The notes below the pieces were generated by a model that saw only the letters and a program-made list of their open reading frames with translations, ran no database searches and was not told where the DNA came from. The translations under genes were made by a program, and so were the position numbers. From PHAA01 sp964457945 (GTDB taxonomy: Bacteria; Bacillota; Syntrophomonadia; Syntrophomonadales; Syntrophomonadaceae), in the NCBI GenBank assembly GCA_964457945.1, contig CAYWFX010000007.1, positions 1 to 64,000 of the forward strand: a DNA stretch of 64,000 nucleotides. The letters are read 5' to 3'. Below are positions 52,164 through 60,827 of this stretch, piece after piece. Numbering within the stretch: the stretch's first letter is position 1; each line of letters opens with the position of its first letter.

Positions 52164-54305
52164 ATGTGGTCTCTGGAGCAGATGCTAAGCCCTATTAGAG
52201 ACAATATCATTAGTCAAAATCCGAATGATAATGAAATTATCCTGATGGAACGAATTAAAAAGCAAAAAGCGGATGTGCTTAATCATCGCATAAGTCCCGC
52301 CCAGGTAAATCTGGTTCGCCCTGAGATAGTTGCCTCGTGGATCAGGTCGCATAATTACGGCTTAGATCCTTTAAAGAATAACGATTGCCATATAATTGAA
52401 GAATGTGCTTTTGAAGAGTTGCTTCGTGAAAAAGACTTCTTTATAAAGGCTGCGGAGCCATATTTACATCAACTGCAGACTATGGATAGCAACTACTTGA
52501 TTTTCTTAACTGATGAAAAGGGAATTATTCTTCGTGTAGTTACCGGAAACCAGACAGTTCTGGAGCAGGTTAAGGATAGGTTTCAACTAACGCCAGGTGC
52601 AGTATGGACAGAAGAATCGGTAGGAACCTGTTCGCATGTGCTGAGTCTCTTACTGGGAAGGCCCATTCAATTATGTGGACCAGAGCTTTACATGGAGACC
52701 TGCTCGTATGTGCTGGGACTTTTACTGGGGAGTAAAGATCAACTGACTATCCCGGAGTTTAACGCACTAAGCCTCAACCAGACCGCCTGCTCGTCGGCTC
52801 CGATTTTTGATACCTATGGTTATTTAGCAGGTAGTCTTACGATAATCAGTCCCTATTTGCACCATCAGAATGCACATTCATTGGGTTTAACGGTATCTAC
52901 CGCCTGGGCTATTCAGAACCAGTATCAATTATCACTAAATAGCGAACTGCTAAGCGTTACTCTCGAAGCTGCTGATGACGCGGTGATAACTATCGATAGG
53001 AATGGAGTTATTACCAAGTCTAATATGATAGCGCAAAAGTTTTTGAAGTCTTTGGAGCAAGAACTTAGCGGTAAGCAGATGGAGAATGTTTTTGGCAATC
53101 AAACTCTTATAAAATCGGTACTGGAGACAGGACGCCCGATTTTCAATACGGAGATGAAAATTGAAGGCTGGAACCAAAGCCTCCACCTGCGTTCTGCCCA
53201 GCCAGTAAAAGACCCTTACGGTATGATTTTTGCTTGTGTATTAAATTTTAAGCAAAGTGACCGCCTAAGAAAGCTAGCCGGTCCGGTCAGAGGCTTGGAA
53301 ACCAGATTTACCTTCGATACCATGATAGGTAATTCTGGTCTGATGCTTAAAGCAATTAATATGGCTAAAAAGTTTGCCGGGCTGGATGCCAATATAATCA
53401 TTCAAGGTGAAAGCGGTACTGGCAAAGAGGTCTTGGCTCAGGCGATTCATAACGAAAGTAGACCCAATCAGCCTTTCATAGCAGTAAATTGTGCAGCCAT
53501 TCCCAAAAGCTTAATCGAGAGTGAGCTCTTTGGTTATGAAGGTGGAGCCTTTACCGGGGCCGAACGGCAAGGCCGGGCTGGGAAAATTGAACTGGCCAAT
53601 GGTGGAACCCTTTTCCTGGATGAAATTGGAGATATGCCACTGGAGCTACAACCGGTACTCCTGAGAGTACTGGAAGAGAAAACGATCATGCGGGTGGGCG
53701 GCAGCCGCTATATACCGGTTAATTTCAGGTTGCTTACGGTTAGTAATAAGAATCTGGCCGATCTAGTCGAAAATAAGCAATTTCGCGAGGATCTGTATTA
53801 CCGATTAGCGGTGTTTACCATTCATATACCACCCTTGCGGGAAAGAGCTTCCGACGTTATAAGCCTGGCCAAATTATTTGTTAAGACAATAGCCCAGGAT
53901 CAGAACGTTTCCGCCCCTATTTTGAGCGACGCGGCAATTTACTGCTTATTGCAGTACAGCTGGCCTGGCAATGTACGACAGTTGAAAAACGCCATGCTCT
54001 ATGCTGTTACCATGGCAAGTGACGGGATTATAAGAGCTGAGGATCTCCCCGAGGAAATTAGCGGAGCAACTGTTACACTTAACCATGTTATTACTGGTTC
54101 CCGTTTAGAACCCCTTCCCGGAAACAAAAAAACCAGCCACGAGCTGTCTTTAAGAGAAATGGAAAAAATAACGATTATGCAGGCTTTGCTCCAAACCGGT
54201 CATAACATAAGTGAAACTGCCTCCTTATTAGGTATGAGCAGATCCACACTTTATAGAAAAATAAAGGGATATGAGATGCTGGACGAAATGAAGACCGGAT
54301 TTTAA
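52164..54305 (+). CDS. Sigma-54-dependent activator (GAF-PAS-AAA+-Fis HTH, AcoR-like)
   Basis: A 713-residue enhancer-binding protein. The N-terminal GAF-like domain (about 75-260) follows the AcoR pattern (ISPAQVNLVRPEIVASWIRS at the start). A PAS domain (about 270-370), an AAA+ domain (about 385-625) with Walker A GESGTGKE, GAFTGA and Walker B TLFLDEIGD, and a Fis-type HTH (about 670-710, ISETASLLGMSRSTLYRKI) complete it. GAFTGA is intact, so it should activate sigma-54. The GAF domain contains a 24-codon tandem duplication not seen in relatives. No clear -24/-12 site was found nearby. AAGGGGTG precedes the ATG. Confidence 0.92.
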   Translation: MWSLEQMLSPIRDNIISQNPNDNEIILMERIKKQKADVLNHRISPAQVNLVRPEIVASWIRSHNYGLDPLKNNDCHIIEECAFEELLREKDFFIKAAEPYLHQLQTMDSNYLIFLTDEKGIILRVVTGNQTVLEQVKDRFQLTPGAVWTEESVGTCSHVLSLLLGRPIQLCGPELYMETCSYVLGLLLGSKDQLTIPEFNALSLNQTACSSAPIFDTYGYLAGSLTIISPYLHHQNAHSLGLTVSTAWAIQNQYQLSLNSELLSVTLEAADDAVITIDRNGVITKSNMIAQKFLKSLEQELSGKQMENVFGNQTLIKSVLETGRPIFNTEMKIEGWNQSLHLRSAQPVKDPYGMIFACVLNFKQSDRLRKLAGPVRGLETRFTFDTMIGNSGLMLKAINMAKKFAGLDANIIIQGESGTGKEVLAQAIHNESRPNQPFIAVNCAAIPKSLIESELFGYEGGAFTGAERQGRAGKIELANGGTLFLDEIGDMPLELQPVLLRVLEEKTIMRVGGSRYIPVNFRLLTVSNKNLADLVENKQFREDLYYRLAVFTIHIPPLRERASDVISLAKLFVKTIAQDQNVSAPILSDAAIYCLLQYSWPGNVRQLKNAMLYAVTMASDGIIRAEDLPEEISGATVTLNHVITGSRLEPLPGNKKTSHELSLREMEKITIMQALLQTGHNISETASLLGMSRSTLYRKIKGYEMLDEMKTGF
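52626..52769 (+). repeat. 24-codon imperfect tandem duplication in the activator gene
   Basis: ACCTGTTCGCATGTGCTGAG at 52626 recurs 72 nt later at 52698 as ACCTGCTCGTATGTGCTGGG. At protein level TCSHVLSLLLG...GPELY is repeated as TCSYVLGLLLG...IPEFN. It lies in the ligand-binding domain. Confidence 0.7.
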
Positions 54306-54323
54306 CCCTTTAAGAGGGTAAAA

Positions 54324-54347
54324 GAGCCTGAACGTTCAGGCTCTCAA
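54324..54347 (-). terminator. Palindromic terminator between convergent genes
   Basis: GAGCCTGA-ACGT-TCAGGCTC (54324-54343) is a perfect 8-bp stem. On the minus strand it is followed by TTTTACC, so it should end the flavoprotein transcript; on the plus strand the T run is weak, but it may also stop the activator transcript. Confidence 0.6.
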
Positions 54348-54404
54348 CTCTTTGGCGAGGGAATTTATTCTATGGGGGAATGGGCTTAGCGTATTTAGTA
54401 AAGC

Positions 54405-56120
54405 TTAGGCCTTTTTACCAGCGGCATTTTGCCCGGCCAATCGGCCAAAAGTTGCCGTGCGACCTAGAGCCAGGCCACCGATCATTTCAGGATAGTTTAA
54501 TGCAAAGAAGGAACCGCTATCGTTCCCGGCTGCATATAGTCCTGAAATAACATTCAAATCAGTATCCAAAACCTGTAGTTGAGTGTTGATCCTTAAGCCG
54601 TTGAGATTACAGATCAGCATCCCGGCAAGATTGGCGGCATAAAAAGGTGCATGCTCCAGAGTCGATAGTCGGGAAGCCAGCTTGCCAAAATCTGAATCTT
54701 TTCCCTGCTTGCTTAGTTGGTTATATCTTGCTGCAGTAGCCTTGAAAGCTTCGACAGGTACCTTCATCTGCTGTGCTAGACCTTCAATAGTATCGGCTGT
54801 TTTTACTAATCCCATTTTAGTTAATTTATCAATCTCCTTTTGCTGTAATTCCAAGCCGCCTCTGGGAGGAGCCCCTGGGTCAGGCAGTATTCTTGAGCAG
54901 ATGGTGGTATGGAATCGCGTGACATCTTCTTTCCAATTGTTGTCCCAGACCTCCCACCATACCTTGCCGGGTTCCATTAAGGCTGCATCCCAGGCATAAT
55001 CGTAGGGCAAGTCTTCATTAACAAAGCGTTCACCACGCTGATTTATTCTCAGGAATGGTTGACTACCTAACTGTAGATAACCGCCCTCCCAGGGTGGACC
55101 GATTTTTTTACCCTCTATAACCAAGCCGCGATCGAAAACCATCATAGCATGGATTGGATCCATAGCCGCGCCAGCCCATAGAGCCGCCTTTATACCATCA
55201 CCGGTATTGGTCAAAGGACATACACTCACACTGGTAGCCAATGCTTCGGGGCATAGTTCCTCTACCATTTTAGCGTCCCTGGCATAACCTCCTGTACACA
55301 GGATGACTCCCTTATTGGCCTTAAAGCGGATGTATTCACCTTTGGAATTCTGGGCGATGGCACCGGTTACCGGACCCGTTTTCTCCCTGATCAGTTGAAC
55401 CAGGGGAGTCTCGTAGATGATTTCTACTCCCAGATCTTGAGCTTTTTTCACCAAAATAGGAAGGTAATATACAGAGCCAATTGCTCCCGTAGGGAAACTA
55501 GTTACTTCCTTACCGGGTGCTACTGCCACGTGGGCAACAGGATAACTTTTGTAGAAACCCTCTTTAACATCGGTCTCCAGCATCATCTTGAGCCCACCAG
55601 CTTCCACAATGGGGACAAACCAATCCATAACATCACCACTCTTATCGGCCCAAAGATTAATCAGCCGCTGGTCAACCAGATGTCCTCCATAACGACATAT
55701 TTCTGCCACTAATTCATCCCGGTCAATTTTTACTCCCATTTTTTTCTGCAGACTGCTGTTGACAGCAGCCATCCAGGCTGGGCCAGCCGCTCCTGTTGAC
55801 CCTTTTTCCAGCAGGATTGTCTTTGCTCCTGCCTCGGCAGCTGCTATCGCGGCAAACATTCCGCCGGTTCCACCACCAACTACTACTACATCTGCGGTTA
55901 CAGTACTTTTAATACTATTTTCTGGAATCGGTGCAGGCGCTGCCTTATAGCTGGCCTTGTCGGATACACCTGATTGCACGTTGCTGCCATTAGGATTAGC
56001 TTCATCCGCCCCACAACCGGCCAACAGGCTAACTGAGGCGACACCCACAGCACTGATGGCAGTGCCTTTAATAAAGTGTCTTCGATTGATACCTTTTATC
56101 TCTTTTTCTTCGTTACTCAT
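54405..56120 (-). CDS. Tat-exported FAD-dependent reductase (fumarate reductase/urocanate reductase-like)
   Basis: A 571-residue flavoprotein of the flavocytochrome c family. The N-terminus has a twin-arginine motif (NRRHFIKG) and then a lipobox-like LLAGCG, so it should sit outside the membrane as a Tat lipoprotein. The FAD-binding start is DVVVVGGGTGGMFAAIAAAEAG, seen in two pieces, and the C-terminal end 'GLYAAGNDSGSFF' is the second FAD loop. Active-site Arg and His residues are plausible but the substrate (fumarate, urocanate, acrylate and others) cannot be named. Start chosen at ATG behind AAGGAGG. It is divergent from a five-heme cytochrome, its likely electron donor. Confidence 0.9.
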   Translation of the reverse strand: MSNEEKEIKGINRRHFIKGTAISAVGVASVSLLAGCGADEANPNGSNVQSGVSDKASYKAAPAPIPENSIKSTVTADVVVVGGGTGGMFAAIAAAEAGAKTILLEKGSTGAAGPAWMAAVNSSLQKKMGVKIDRDELVAEICRYGGHLVDQRLINLWADKSGDVMDWFVPIVEAGGLKMMLETDVKEGFYKSYPVAHVAVAPGKEVTSFPTGAIGSVYYLPILVKKAQDLGVEIIYETPLVQLIREKTGPVTGAIAQNSKGEYIRFKANKGVILCTGGYARDAKMVEELCPEALATSVSVCPLTNTGDGIKAALWAGAAMDPIHAMMVFDRGLVIEGKKIGPPWEGGYLQLGSQPFLRINQRGERFVNEDLPYDYAWDAALMEPGKVWWEVWDNNWKEDVTRFHTTICSRILPDPGAPPRGGLELQQKEIDKLTKMGLVKTADTIEGLAQQMKVPVEAFKATAARYNQLSKQGKDSDFGKLASRLSTLEHAPFYAANLAGMLICNLNGLRINTQLQVLDTDLNVISGLYAAGNDSGSFFALNYPEMIGGLALGRTATFGRLAGQNAAGKKA

Positions 56121-56446
56121 ACCCAACCTCCTTAAATTAATAATCTATTCTGATATTGCATTCATGCACCAAGCCCTTGTTAATGGATATCTGCGTTGAG
56201 TCGAAAAATCCTTGAGTATAGGTCCTGATAGATGTTTTACTACTGTCCAGCAAACAGTTTATAGGATGTTTGAACACTAGCAGAATATCACCTCGCTATA
56301 GAACAAGTCACTGTTGCTTTTCATGAAAAAAACTGTAGGAATCTCCATAGGCACTACAGTTATAGGCTTGTATAATGCATAAACACCGATTTTAATAACT
56401 GGCAATGCAAATATGAGATCTACAAAATGGACAGGAGGAGGTCAAT
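56121..56446. other. Divergent promoter region, no gene seen
   Basis: About 325 bases between the flavoprotein and cytochrome genes. A GGTGCATGAATGCA run near 56,158-56,172 on the minus strand resembles a sigma-54 site but has 9 rather than 10 bases between GG and GC, so I do not call it. No other motif is convincing. Confidence 0.4.
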
Positions 56447-56986
56447 ATGGAAGATAGTGACAGGGAGCCCAGAGGTTTTCGAGCCAGGTTTCTTAATGAA
56501 AAGGTAATTTTAATTGTTGTATTAGTGGTGGTGGTAGTTGGAGCTGGAGGGGGTATGTTTATGGTGAAGGCCAGTGACAAACCTGCTTTCTGCACCAGTT
56601 GTCATATTATGAAGCCCTATTATGAGTCCTGGCATGACAGTAATCTTCTGGCCAACAAACACGCCGATGCCGATGTGAAGTGCCACGATTGTCATGAAGC
56701 TTCAGTTTCAACCCAGGCTGAGGAAGGGATTAAGTATGTTAGTGGGAATTATAAAACTCCTTTGGAAAAACGTGCTTTTTCCAAGGAACTATGTCTGGAC
56801 TGTCATGATGATTTTGAAAGTATTAAGGCCAAAACCGAATTCGAAGAATCCAATCCCCATAATTCGCATAATGGCAAGCAGGAATGTAATTTGTGCCATA
56901 GCATGCACCAGGAATCTAAGGTTATGTGTGCCCAGTGCCATTTATTTGATTGGAGTCAGGAACTGGATGCTAGCTGGGCTAAATAG
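56447..56986 (+). CDS. Membrane-anchored multiheme cytochrome c (NapC/NrfH-like, five CxxCH)
   Basis: A 179-residue cytochrome with one N-terminal membrane anchor (about 20-42) and five heme-binding motifs: CTSCH, CHDCH, CLDCH, CNLCH and CAQCH. NapC/NrfH proteins take electrons from menaquinol and hand them to an exported reductase; most have four hemes, so five is slightly unusual. The divergent flavoprotein lacks hemes of its own, which suggests a split flavocytochrome c system. GGAGGAGG before the ATG is strong. ResB and CcsA genes for heme attachment follow 12 and 16 nt apart. Confidence 0.92.
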   Translation: MEDSDREPRGFRARFLNEKVILIVVLVVVVVGAGGGMFMVKASDKPAFCTSCHIMKPYYESWHDSNLLANKHADADVKCHDCHEASVSTQAEEGIKYVSGNYKTPLEKRAFSKELCLDCHDDFESIKAKTEFEESNPHNSHNGKQECNLCHSMHQESKVMCAQCHLFDWSQELDASWAK

Positions 56987-56998
56987 GGAGCGGATATT

Positions 56999-58030
56999 AT
57001 GATAGGGACAAGCCAATGGACAATTATGAAGAAGATATATCATTTCATGGCAGCAATGCAAACCGGTTTAGTCCTATTGGGCCTGGTCGGGCTGGCTGCA
57101 GCCCTGGGCAGTGCGTTCCTTCCCGATACATTTTTTCAGAAGACAGCTTTTAAAATACTGCTTCTATTGCTGATGCTTAATCTGACAGGGTGTACCTTGA
57201 AACAACTGAGGCGGCTTAATAAAGTTTTTTCTAACGGTGTCCTGAGCAGGCCGCGCTTGCTCAGACAGTTCGGTCTTGGCTTGCTGCATCTGGGTATGGT
57301 GCTTATTATTGGCGGTGGAGCCGTATATACGTATTTCGGGCAGAGTGATGAAATCCATATGGTGAAGGATAAAAGCGTAGATATTACCCAGGTCATGAAC
57401 GTAAAAAATAGCTTTTCCCTGCATTTGGATGATTTTAATATCCAGTTTAACGAAGATGGTTCTACCTCACAGTATTATTCCTATCTAACTGTGTTTAAGA
57501 ATGGTATAGCCGAGAAGAAAGCTGCTATCAGTGTAAACCATCCTTTGAGCTATGGTGGAGTCAAAGTTTACCAGATGAGTTTTGGATATTTGGTTAAAGT
57601 GAAGCAGAGTAATGCCGAGGGACAGCAGACCGAGAGCTTGTGCAGGGAAGGCGACTTATTGAAGATTCCGGCAACCCAACGAGTGTTAAAGGTGTATCGT
57701 TATCTTCCCAATTTTGACCCTAAGCAGGGGATGAACTCAAAGACCATGCGACCTGATAACCCCCACATAGTATTTTTGGTATACGAAAATGAGCGCTTCC
57801 TGGGAGTGAGTGCAGCAAAACTGGGTGAAAGAGTTATGTTGGATGCTGACAATTATGTGATCTTTACTGACGTCGAGCCTTATACAGCTCTTAAGCTTAA
57901 ATCAGATCCAGGACTGCCTATGGTATTGGGTGGGGGTCTAATGTTAAGCCTGGGTGTAACGCTGGCATTGCTGTCTGCACCTGCGAAAAGGAAATCGATC
58001 AGGCCGGGTAGTCTGAACCTTAATGATTAA
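56999..58030 (+). CDS. resB: ResB-like cytochrome c biogenesis protein
   Basis: A 343-residue ResB-family protein. It has membrane helices near residues 18-40, 45-65 and 83-105 and one near the C-terminus (about 300-325), with a large extracytoplasmic domain between, opening 'HMVKDKSVDI' and containing NHPLSYGGVKVYQMSFGY, the family signature. Together with CcsA it delivers and attaches heme to CxxCH motifs outside the membrane (system II). The ATG at 56999 lies 12 nt after the cytochrome gene, so co-expression with its client is likely. Confidence 0.88.
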   Translation: MIGTSQWTIMKKIYHFMAAMQTGLVLLGLVGLAAALGSAFLPDTFFQKTAFKILLLLLMLNLTGCTLKQLRRLNKVFSNGVLSRPRLLRQFGLGLLHLGMVLIIGGGAVYTYFGQSDEIHMVKDKSVDITQVMNVKNSFSLHLDDFNIQFNEDGSTSQYYSYLTVFKNGIAEKKAAISVNHPLSYGGVKVYQMSFGYLVKVKQSNAEGQQTESLCREGDLLKIPATQRVLKVYRYLPNFDPKQGMNSKTMRPDNPHIVFLVYENERFLGVSAAKLGERVMLDADNYVIFTDVEPYTALKLKSDPGLPMVLGGGLMLSLGVTLALLSAPAKRKSIRPGSLNLND

Positions 58031-58046
58031 GCGGGGGGTGACATAG

Positions 58047-58865
58047 ATGATTGCACTGATTAAAATAACTATTTACCTTGTATGCGCAGCTTATGCACTG
58101 GCAGCCGGGCTATATTTCGCGGGAGCCAGTGCCGGAAAACAGAAGGTCTTAAAAGCAGCTTTTATCCTTACCACAATGGGTTGCTTTTTAAACCTGCTGC
58201 TATTAATCCTGCGCGGCATCATGACGGGTCGGCTTCCTTTAAACAATGGCAGCGAATTTTTACTCAGTTTTATCTGGATAAGCGTTGTTTTATACCTCAT
58301 CCTGGATATCCGCCAGCAGCTTAAAGGAGCGGGCGGATTGGTAATGCTGACAGCAGCCCTGCTTATTCTCGCGGTGCTAATATTGATGAAAGGGCAGTTT
58401 ACCGAGATAAGTCCGCTAATGCCAGCCTTAAAGAGTCCCTGGTTATCTGTTCATGTTTTAACAGCTGCTATAGCCTATGCTAGTTTTACCCTGGCAGCCA
58501 GCTTGGCGGTAATGCAGTTTTTTCAGCCTGTTCCAAGCATACGGGATGACAGTATATACCGTATCGTTGCGACTGGCTTTGCCCTACTGTCTTTATCCAT
58601 AGTATTTGGAGCTATCTGGGCCGAGCAGGCCTGGGGCAGCTACTGGACCTGGGATCCCAAGGAAACCTGGGCACTTATCACATGGATTATTTATGCGCTA
58701 TATTTACATCTTTATCAAAAGCGGGCCTGGCAAGGTAAATATGCTCGCCTGATGGTAATAATGGGATATTTACTGGTCTTGTTCACCTTTTTTGGAGTCA
58801 ATTTTCTCCTGCCCGGCTTGCATAGTTATGCAAAAGTATTGTTGAATACTGTGCTAGCAGCATAA
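58047..58865 (+). CDS. ccsA: CcsA/ResC-like heme-handling protein
   Basis: A 272-residue integral membrane protein with about eight helices. The tryptophan-rich heme-handling motif WGSYWTWDPKETWALITW lies near residues 199-218, in the outer loop typical of CcsA/CcsC. Conserved His residues flank it (one near 145 in SVHVLTA and one near 265 in LHSYAKV). GGGGGGTGA precedes the start. It completes the cytochrome-ResB-CcsA operon, giving the cell a dedicated set for maturing the five-heme protein. Confidence 0.92.
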   Translation: MIALIKITIYLVCAAYALAAGLYFAGASAGKQKVLKAAFILTTMGCFLNLLLLILRGIMTGRLPLNNGSEFLLSFIWISVVLYLILDIRQQLKGAGGLVMLTAALLILAVLILMKGQFTEISPLMPALKSPWLSVHVLTAAIAYASFTLAASLAVMQFFQPVPSIRDDSIYRIVATGFALLSLSIVFGAIWAEQAWGSYWTWDPKETWALITWIIYALYLHLYQKRAWQGKYARLMVIMGYLLVLFTFFGVNFLLPGLHSYAKVLLNTVLAA

Positions 58866-58908
58866 ATCTAAAAAGCTGTCTTTAGTCCTGTTTCCTCTCC
58901 TTCCGTAA

Positions 58909-59165
58909 ATCCTTCAACCGCGTCCCTGGTTCGTGGTAGCGCCGATAGAACGGGATGATGAGATCGTAACCTTATAAACAACTACCAAAACACCAAACTG
59001 GCTGGGTGTAAAGAGATCAAGCTGAGAGATGCAGGTGTACGGATTATCTTTAAAATAACCAACCATATAGTTAAAATACTACAGGTTGACTATATCTTAA
59101 CTGTTGAACAGAGCGATAATGATCAGGTCTTTAAAATTGCGAATGAGCGTTATAAAGAATATTAG
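58909..59165 (+). pseudogene. RelE/ParE-type toxin remnant (frameshifted, 5' truncated)
   Basis: Two frames without start codons read in sequence. The first (58909-58977) gives PRPWFVVAPIERDDEI and ends at TAA. The second (58962-59165) gives LAGCKEIKLRDAGVRIIFK, then 'VKILQVDYILTVE' and 'VFKIANERYKEY', which matches the core and end of RelE-superfamily mRNA interferases. The N-terminus is missing and one frameshift separates the parts, so the gene is dead. No antitoxin frame remains. It fills most of the 590-base gap after ccsA. Confidence 0.55.
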
Positions 59166-59231
59166 AAAGATCCGACGGAGGCTCTTGAAAAAGGGAAGGG
59201 CCGACTAAAATAACACGTCAATTCCTTTTAT

Positions 59232-59257
59232 AAGCCGGTCATTGCGCCGGCTTTTTT
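59232..59257 (+). terminator. Rho-independent terminator
   Basis: AAGCCGG (59232-59238) and CCGGCTT (59247-59253) with a short loop and TTTTTT. It probably served the toxin remnant or the ccsA transcript. Confidence 0.7.
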
Positions 59258-59454
59258 ATGAATGTAATGAACAAGCACTACTTTTTGTAACGCTGACGAA
59301 GAACTCTTACTGCCTCCAATTATCATATACATAACATATTATTTATTTTTGAACAAAAGAAGGATAAAGCCCATTAAATGGAGAAATATGAATCAAATAT
59401 ATTTATTTATGAGGAGGAATTTAAATATATCACTATTGAAAGGGAGGGGAATAA

Positions 59455-60597
59455 ATGGATTTCAATTATACTGAAGAACAGCTAATGTTGAAGGACTCGG
59501 TAAGGAAGTTTTCGGAGAAAGAGATTGATCCTCTGGTCAAATGGATGGAAACCGAAAAGAGGACACCCCGGGATTTGATCAAAAAGATTAAAGATCTGGG
59601 CTGGTGCGGTATCCAATACCCTGAAAAATACGGCGGTTCGGGAAACAGTTATGTTGAATATGCTATTATGCAGATTGAGATGTCCAGGGTATATTGCTCA
59701 ACTGCCTGTACCATCTCGGTCAACGGCATGCTGGGGGCAAATATTATGAAATTCGCCACAGAAGAGCAGAAGATGAAATTCCTTCCAGAGCATCTTAATG
59801 GCGATGGAATTGGGAGTTTCGCCTTTACTGAGCCATCAACCGGTTCCGATCCGGGCGCGCTGCGCACAACCTGTGTCCGCGACGGGGATGAATGGGTTAT
59901 CAATGGAGAAAAGAATTTTATCACCAACGCATCCATGCCGGGGCTTATGGGTATATTCTGCAAGGATGCCGAAATGGGTCCTGGCAAGTGCACGAACATA
60001 CTCATTCCCAAGGGCATCAAGGGATACTCCACCCCGAGGATTTATGACAAAATGGGCATGCACGGACTGGAAGTCTGCGATGTGGTGTTGGACAACGTTC
60101 GGGTGCCCTATGAAAATACCACCGGCGGTGAGGCCATGCGAGGCAAGGGCTTCCAGGTACTGCTCGGTTCAACCCAAATCGGCAAACTATCGGTCTGCGC
60201 CCAGGCTGTGGGTATGGCTCAGGCGGCCCTGGATGCAGCGGTCAAGTACTCCAAGGAGCGGGTGCAGCGCGGCAAGCCCATCTCCAATTTCCAGACCATC
60301 CAGTCGTTGATCGGCGATATGGCCACCGACGTGATGGTAGGCCATCAGATAGTCCTGGCAACCGCATTTAAGGCATCCGAAGGCAAAGAACTGGCAGCCG
60401 ATGCGGCAAGGACCAGACTTTTCACTTCCGAGGCCGTTCACCGGGTGGCCAGCAAAGCCATGCAGGTCATGGGGGCTTACAGTTATACAACCGAGTTCCC
60501 CATTGAGCGCATCTTCCGCGATGCCAAGCTGACTGAGATTTATGAAGGCGTAAATGAAATTCAGCGCCTCATTGCTGCAACTGACCTGCTGCGCTAA
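59455..60597 (+). CDS. Acyl-CoA dehydrogenase
   Basis: A 380-residue FAD enzyme that oxidises acyl-CoA to enoyl-CoA. Family signatures are FTEPSTGSD, the substrate/FAD loop 'ITNASMPGLMG', and the C-terminal 'AKLTEIYEGVNEIQRLIAA' with the catalytic-base Glu in YEGVNEIQ. Length is normal. It stands alone, without ETF genes. Codon third positions from about 59,780 to 60,590 look GC-richer than neighbours, which hints at separate ancestry. AAGGGAGGGG precedes the ATG. Confidence 0.93.
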   Translation: MDFNYTEEQLMLKDSVRKFSEKEIDPLVKWMETEKRTPRDLIKKIKDLGWCGIQYPEKYGGSGNSYVEYAIMQIEMSRVYCSTACTISVNGMLGANIMKFATEEQKMKFLPEHLNGDGIGSFAFTEPSTGSDPGALRTTCVRDGDEWVINGEKNFITNASMPGLMGIFCKDAEMGPGKCTNILIPKGIKGYSTPRIYDKMGMHGLEVCDVVLDNVRVPYENTTGGEAMRGKGFQVLLGSTQIGKLSVCAQAVGMAQAALDAAVKYSKERVQRGKPISNFQTIQSLIGDMATDVMVGHQIVLATAFKASEGKELAADAARTRLFTSEAVHRVASKAMQVMGAYSYTTEFPIERIFRDAKLTEIYEGVNEIQRLIAATDLLR

Positions 60598-60621
60598 GAA
60601 TTATAATTAACGCTATAATAG

Positions 60622-60662
60622 ACCTTGCGAATTTGTTGACAACAAATATCGCAAGGTTTTTT
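60622..60662 (+). terminator. Strong terminator after the acyl-CoA dehydrogenase
   Basis: ACCTTGCGA (60622-60630) pairs with TCGCAAGGT (60649-60657), and ATTTGTTG/CAACAAAT extends the stem inside; TTTTTT follows. Confidence 0.85.
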
Positions 60663-60683
60663 ATATGCAGATTTTAACCATAG

Positions 60684-60810
60684 ACCATTCAAGAGGCTTC
60701 TGGGCTATAGTCAAATTAGTACGACGATGGATACTTACAGCCATGTTCTAGACAGGGTGAAAGCTGTGACTGCGGTAAAAATGAACAACATAATGGGAGG
60801 GGAATTATAG
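60684..60810 (+). pseudogene. Tyrosine recombinase C-terminal remnant, copy 1
   Basis: An open stretch reads LLGYSQISTTMDTYSHVLD and ends in TAG at 60808. This is the C-terminal box of XerC/phage integrases, including the nucleophilic tyrosine in the DTYSHV motif. The catalytic core upstream is absent and no start codon fits, so it is a scar. A shorter relative occurs at 61565-61656. Confidence 0.65.
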
Positions 60811-60827
60811 TTGCCCCGTTCTGATGA

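Noticed and set aside
56158..56172. Sigma-54 promoter upstream of the flavoprotein gene
   Set aside because: The GG and GC doublets are separated by 9 instead of 10 bases and the -24 box is TGGTGC rather than TGGCAC.
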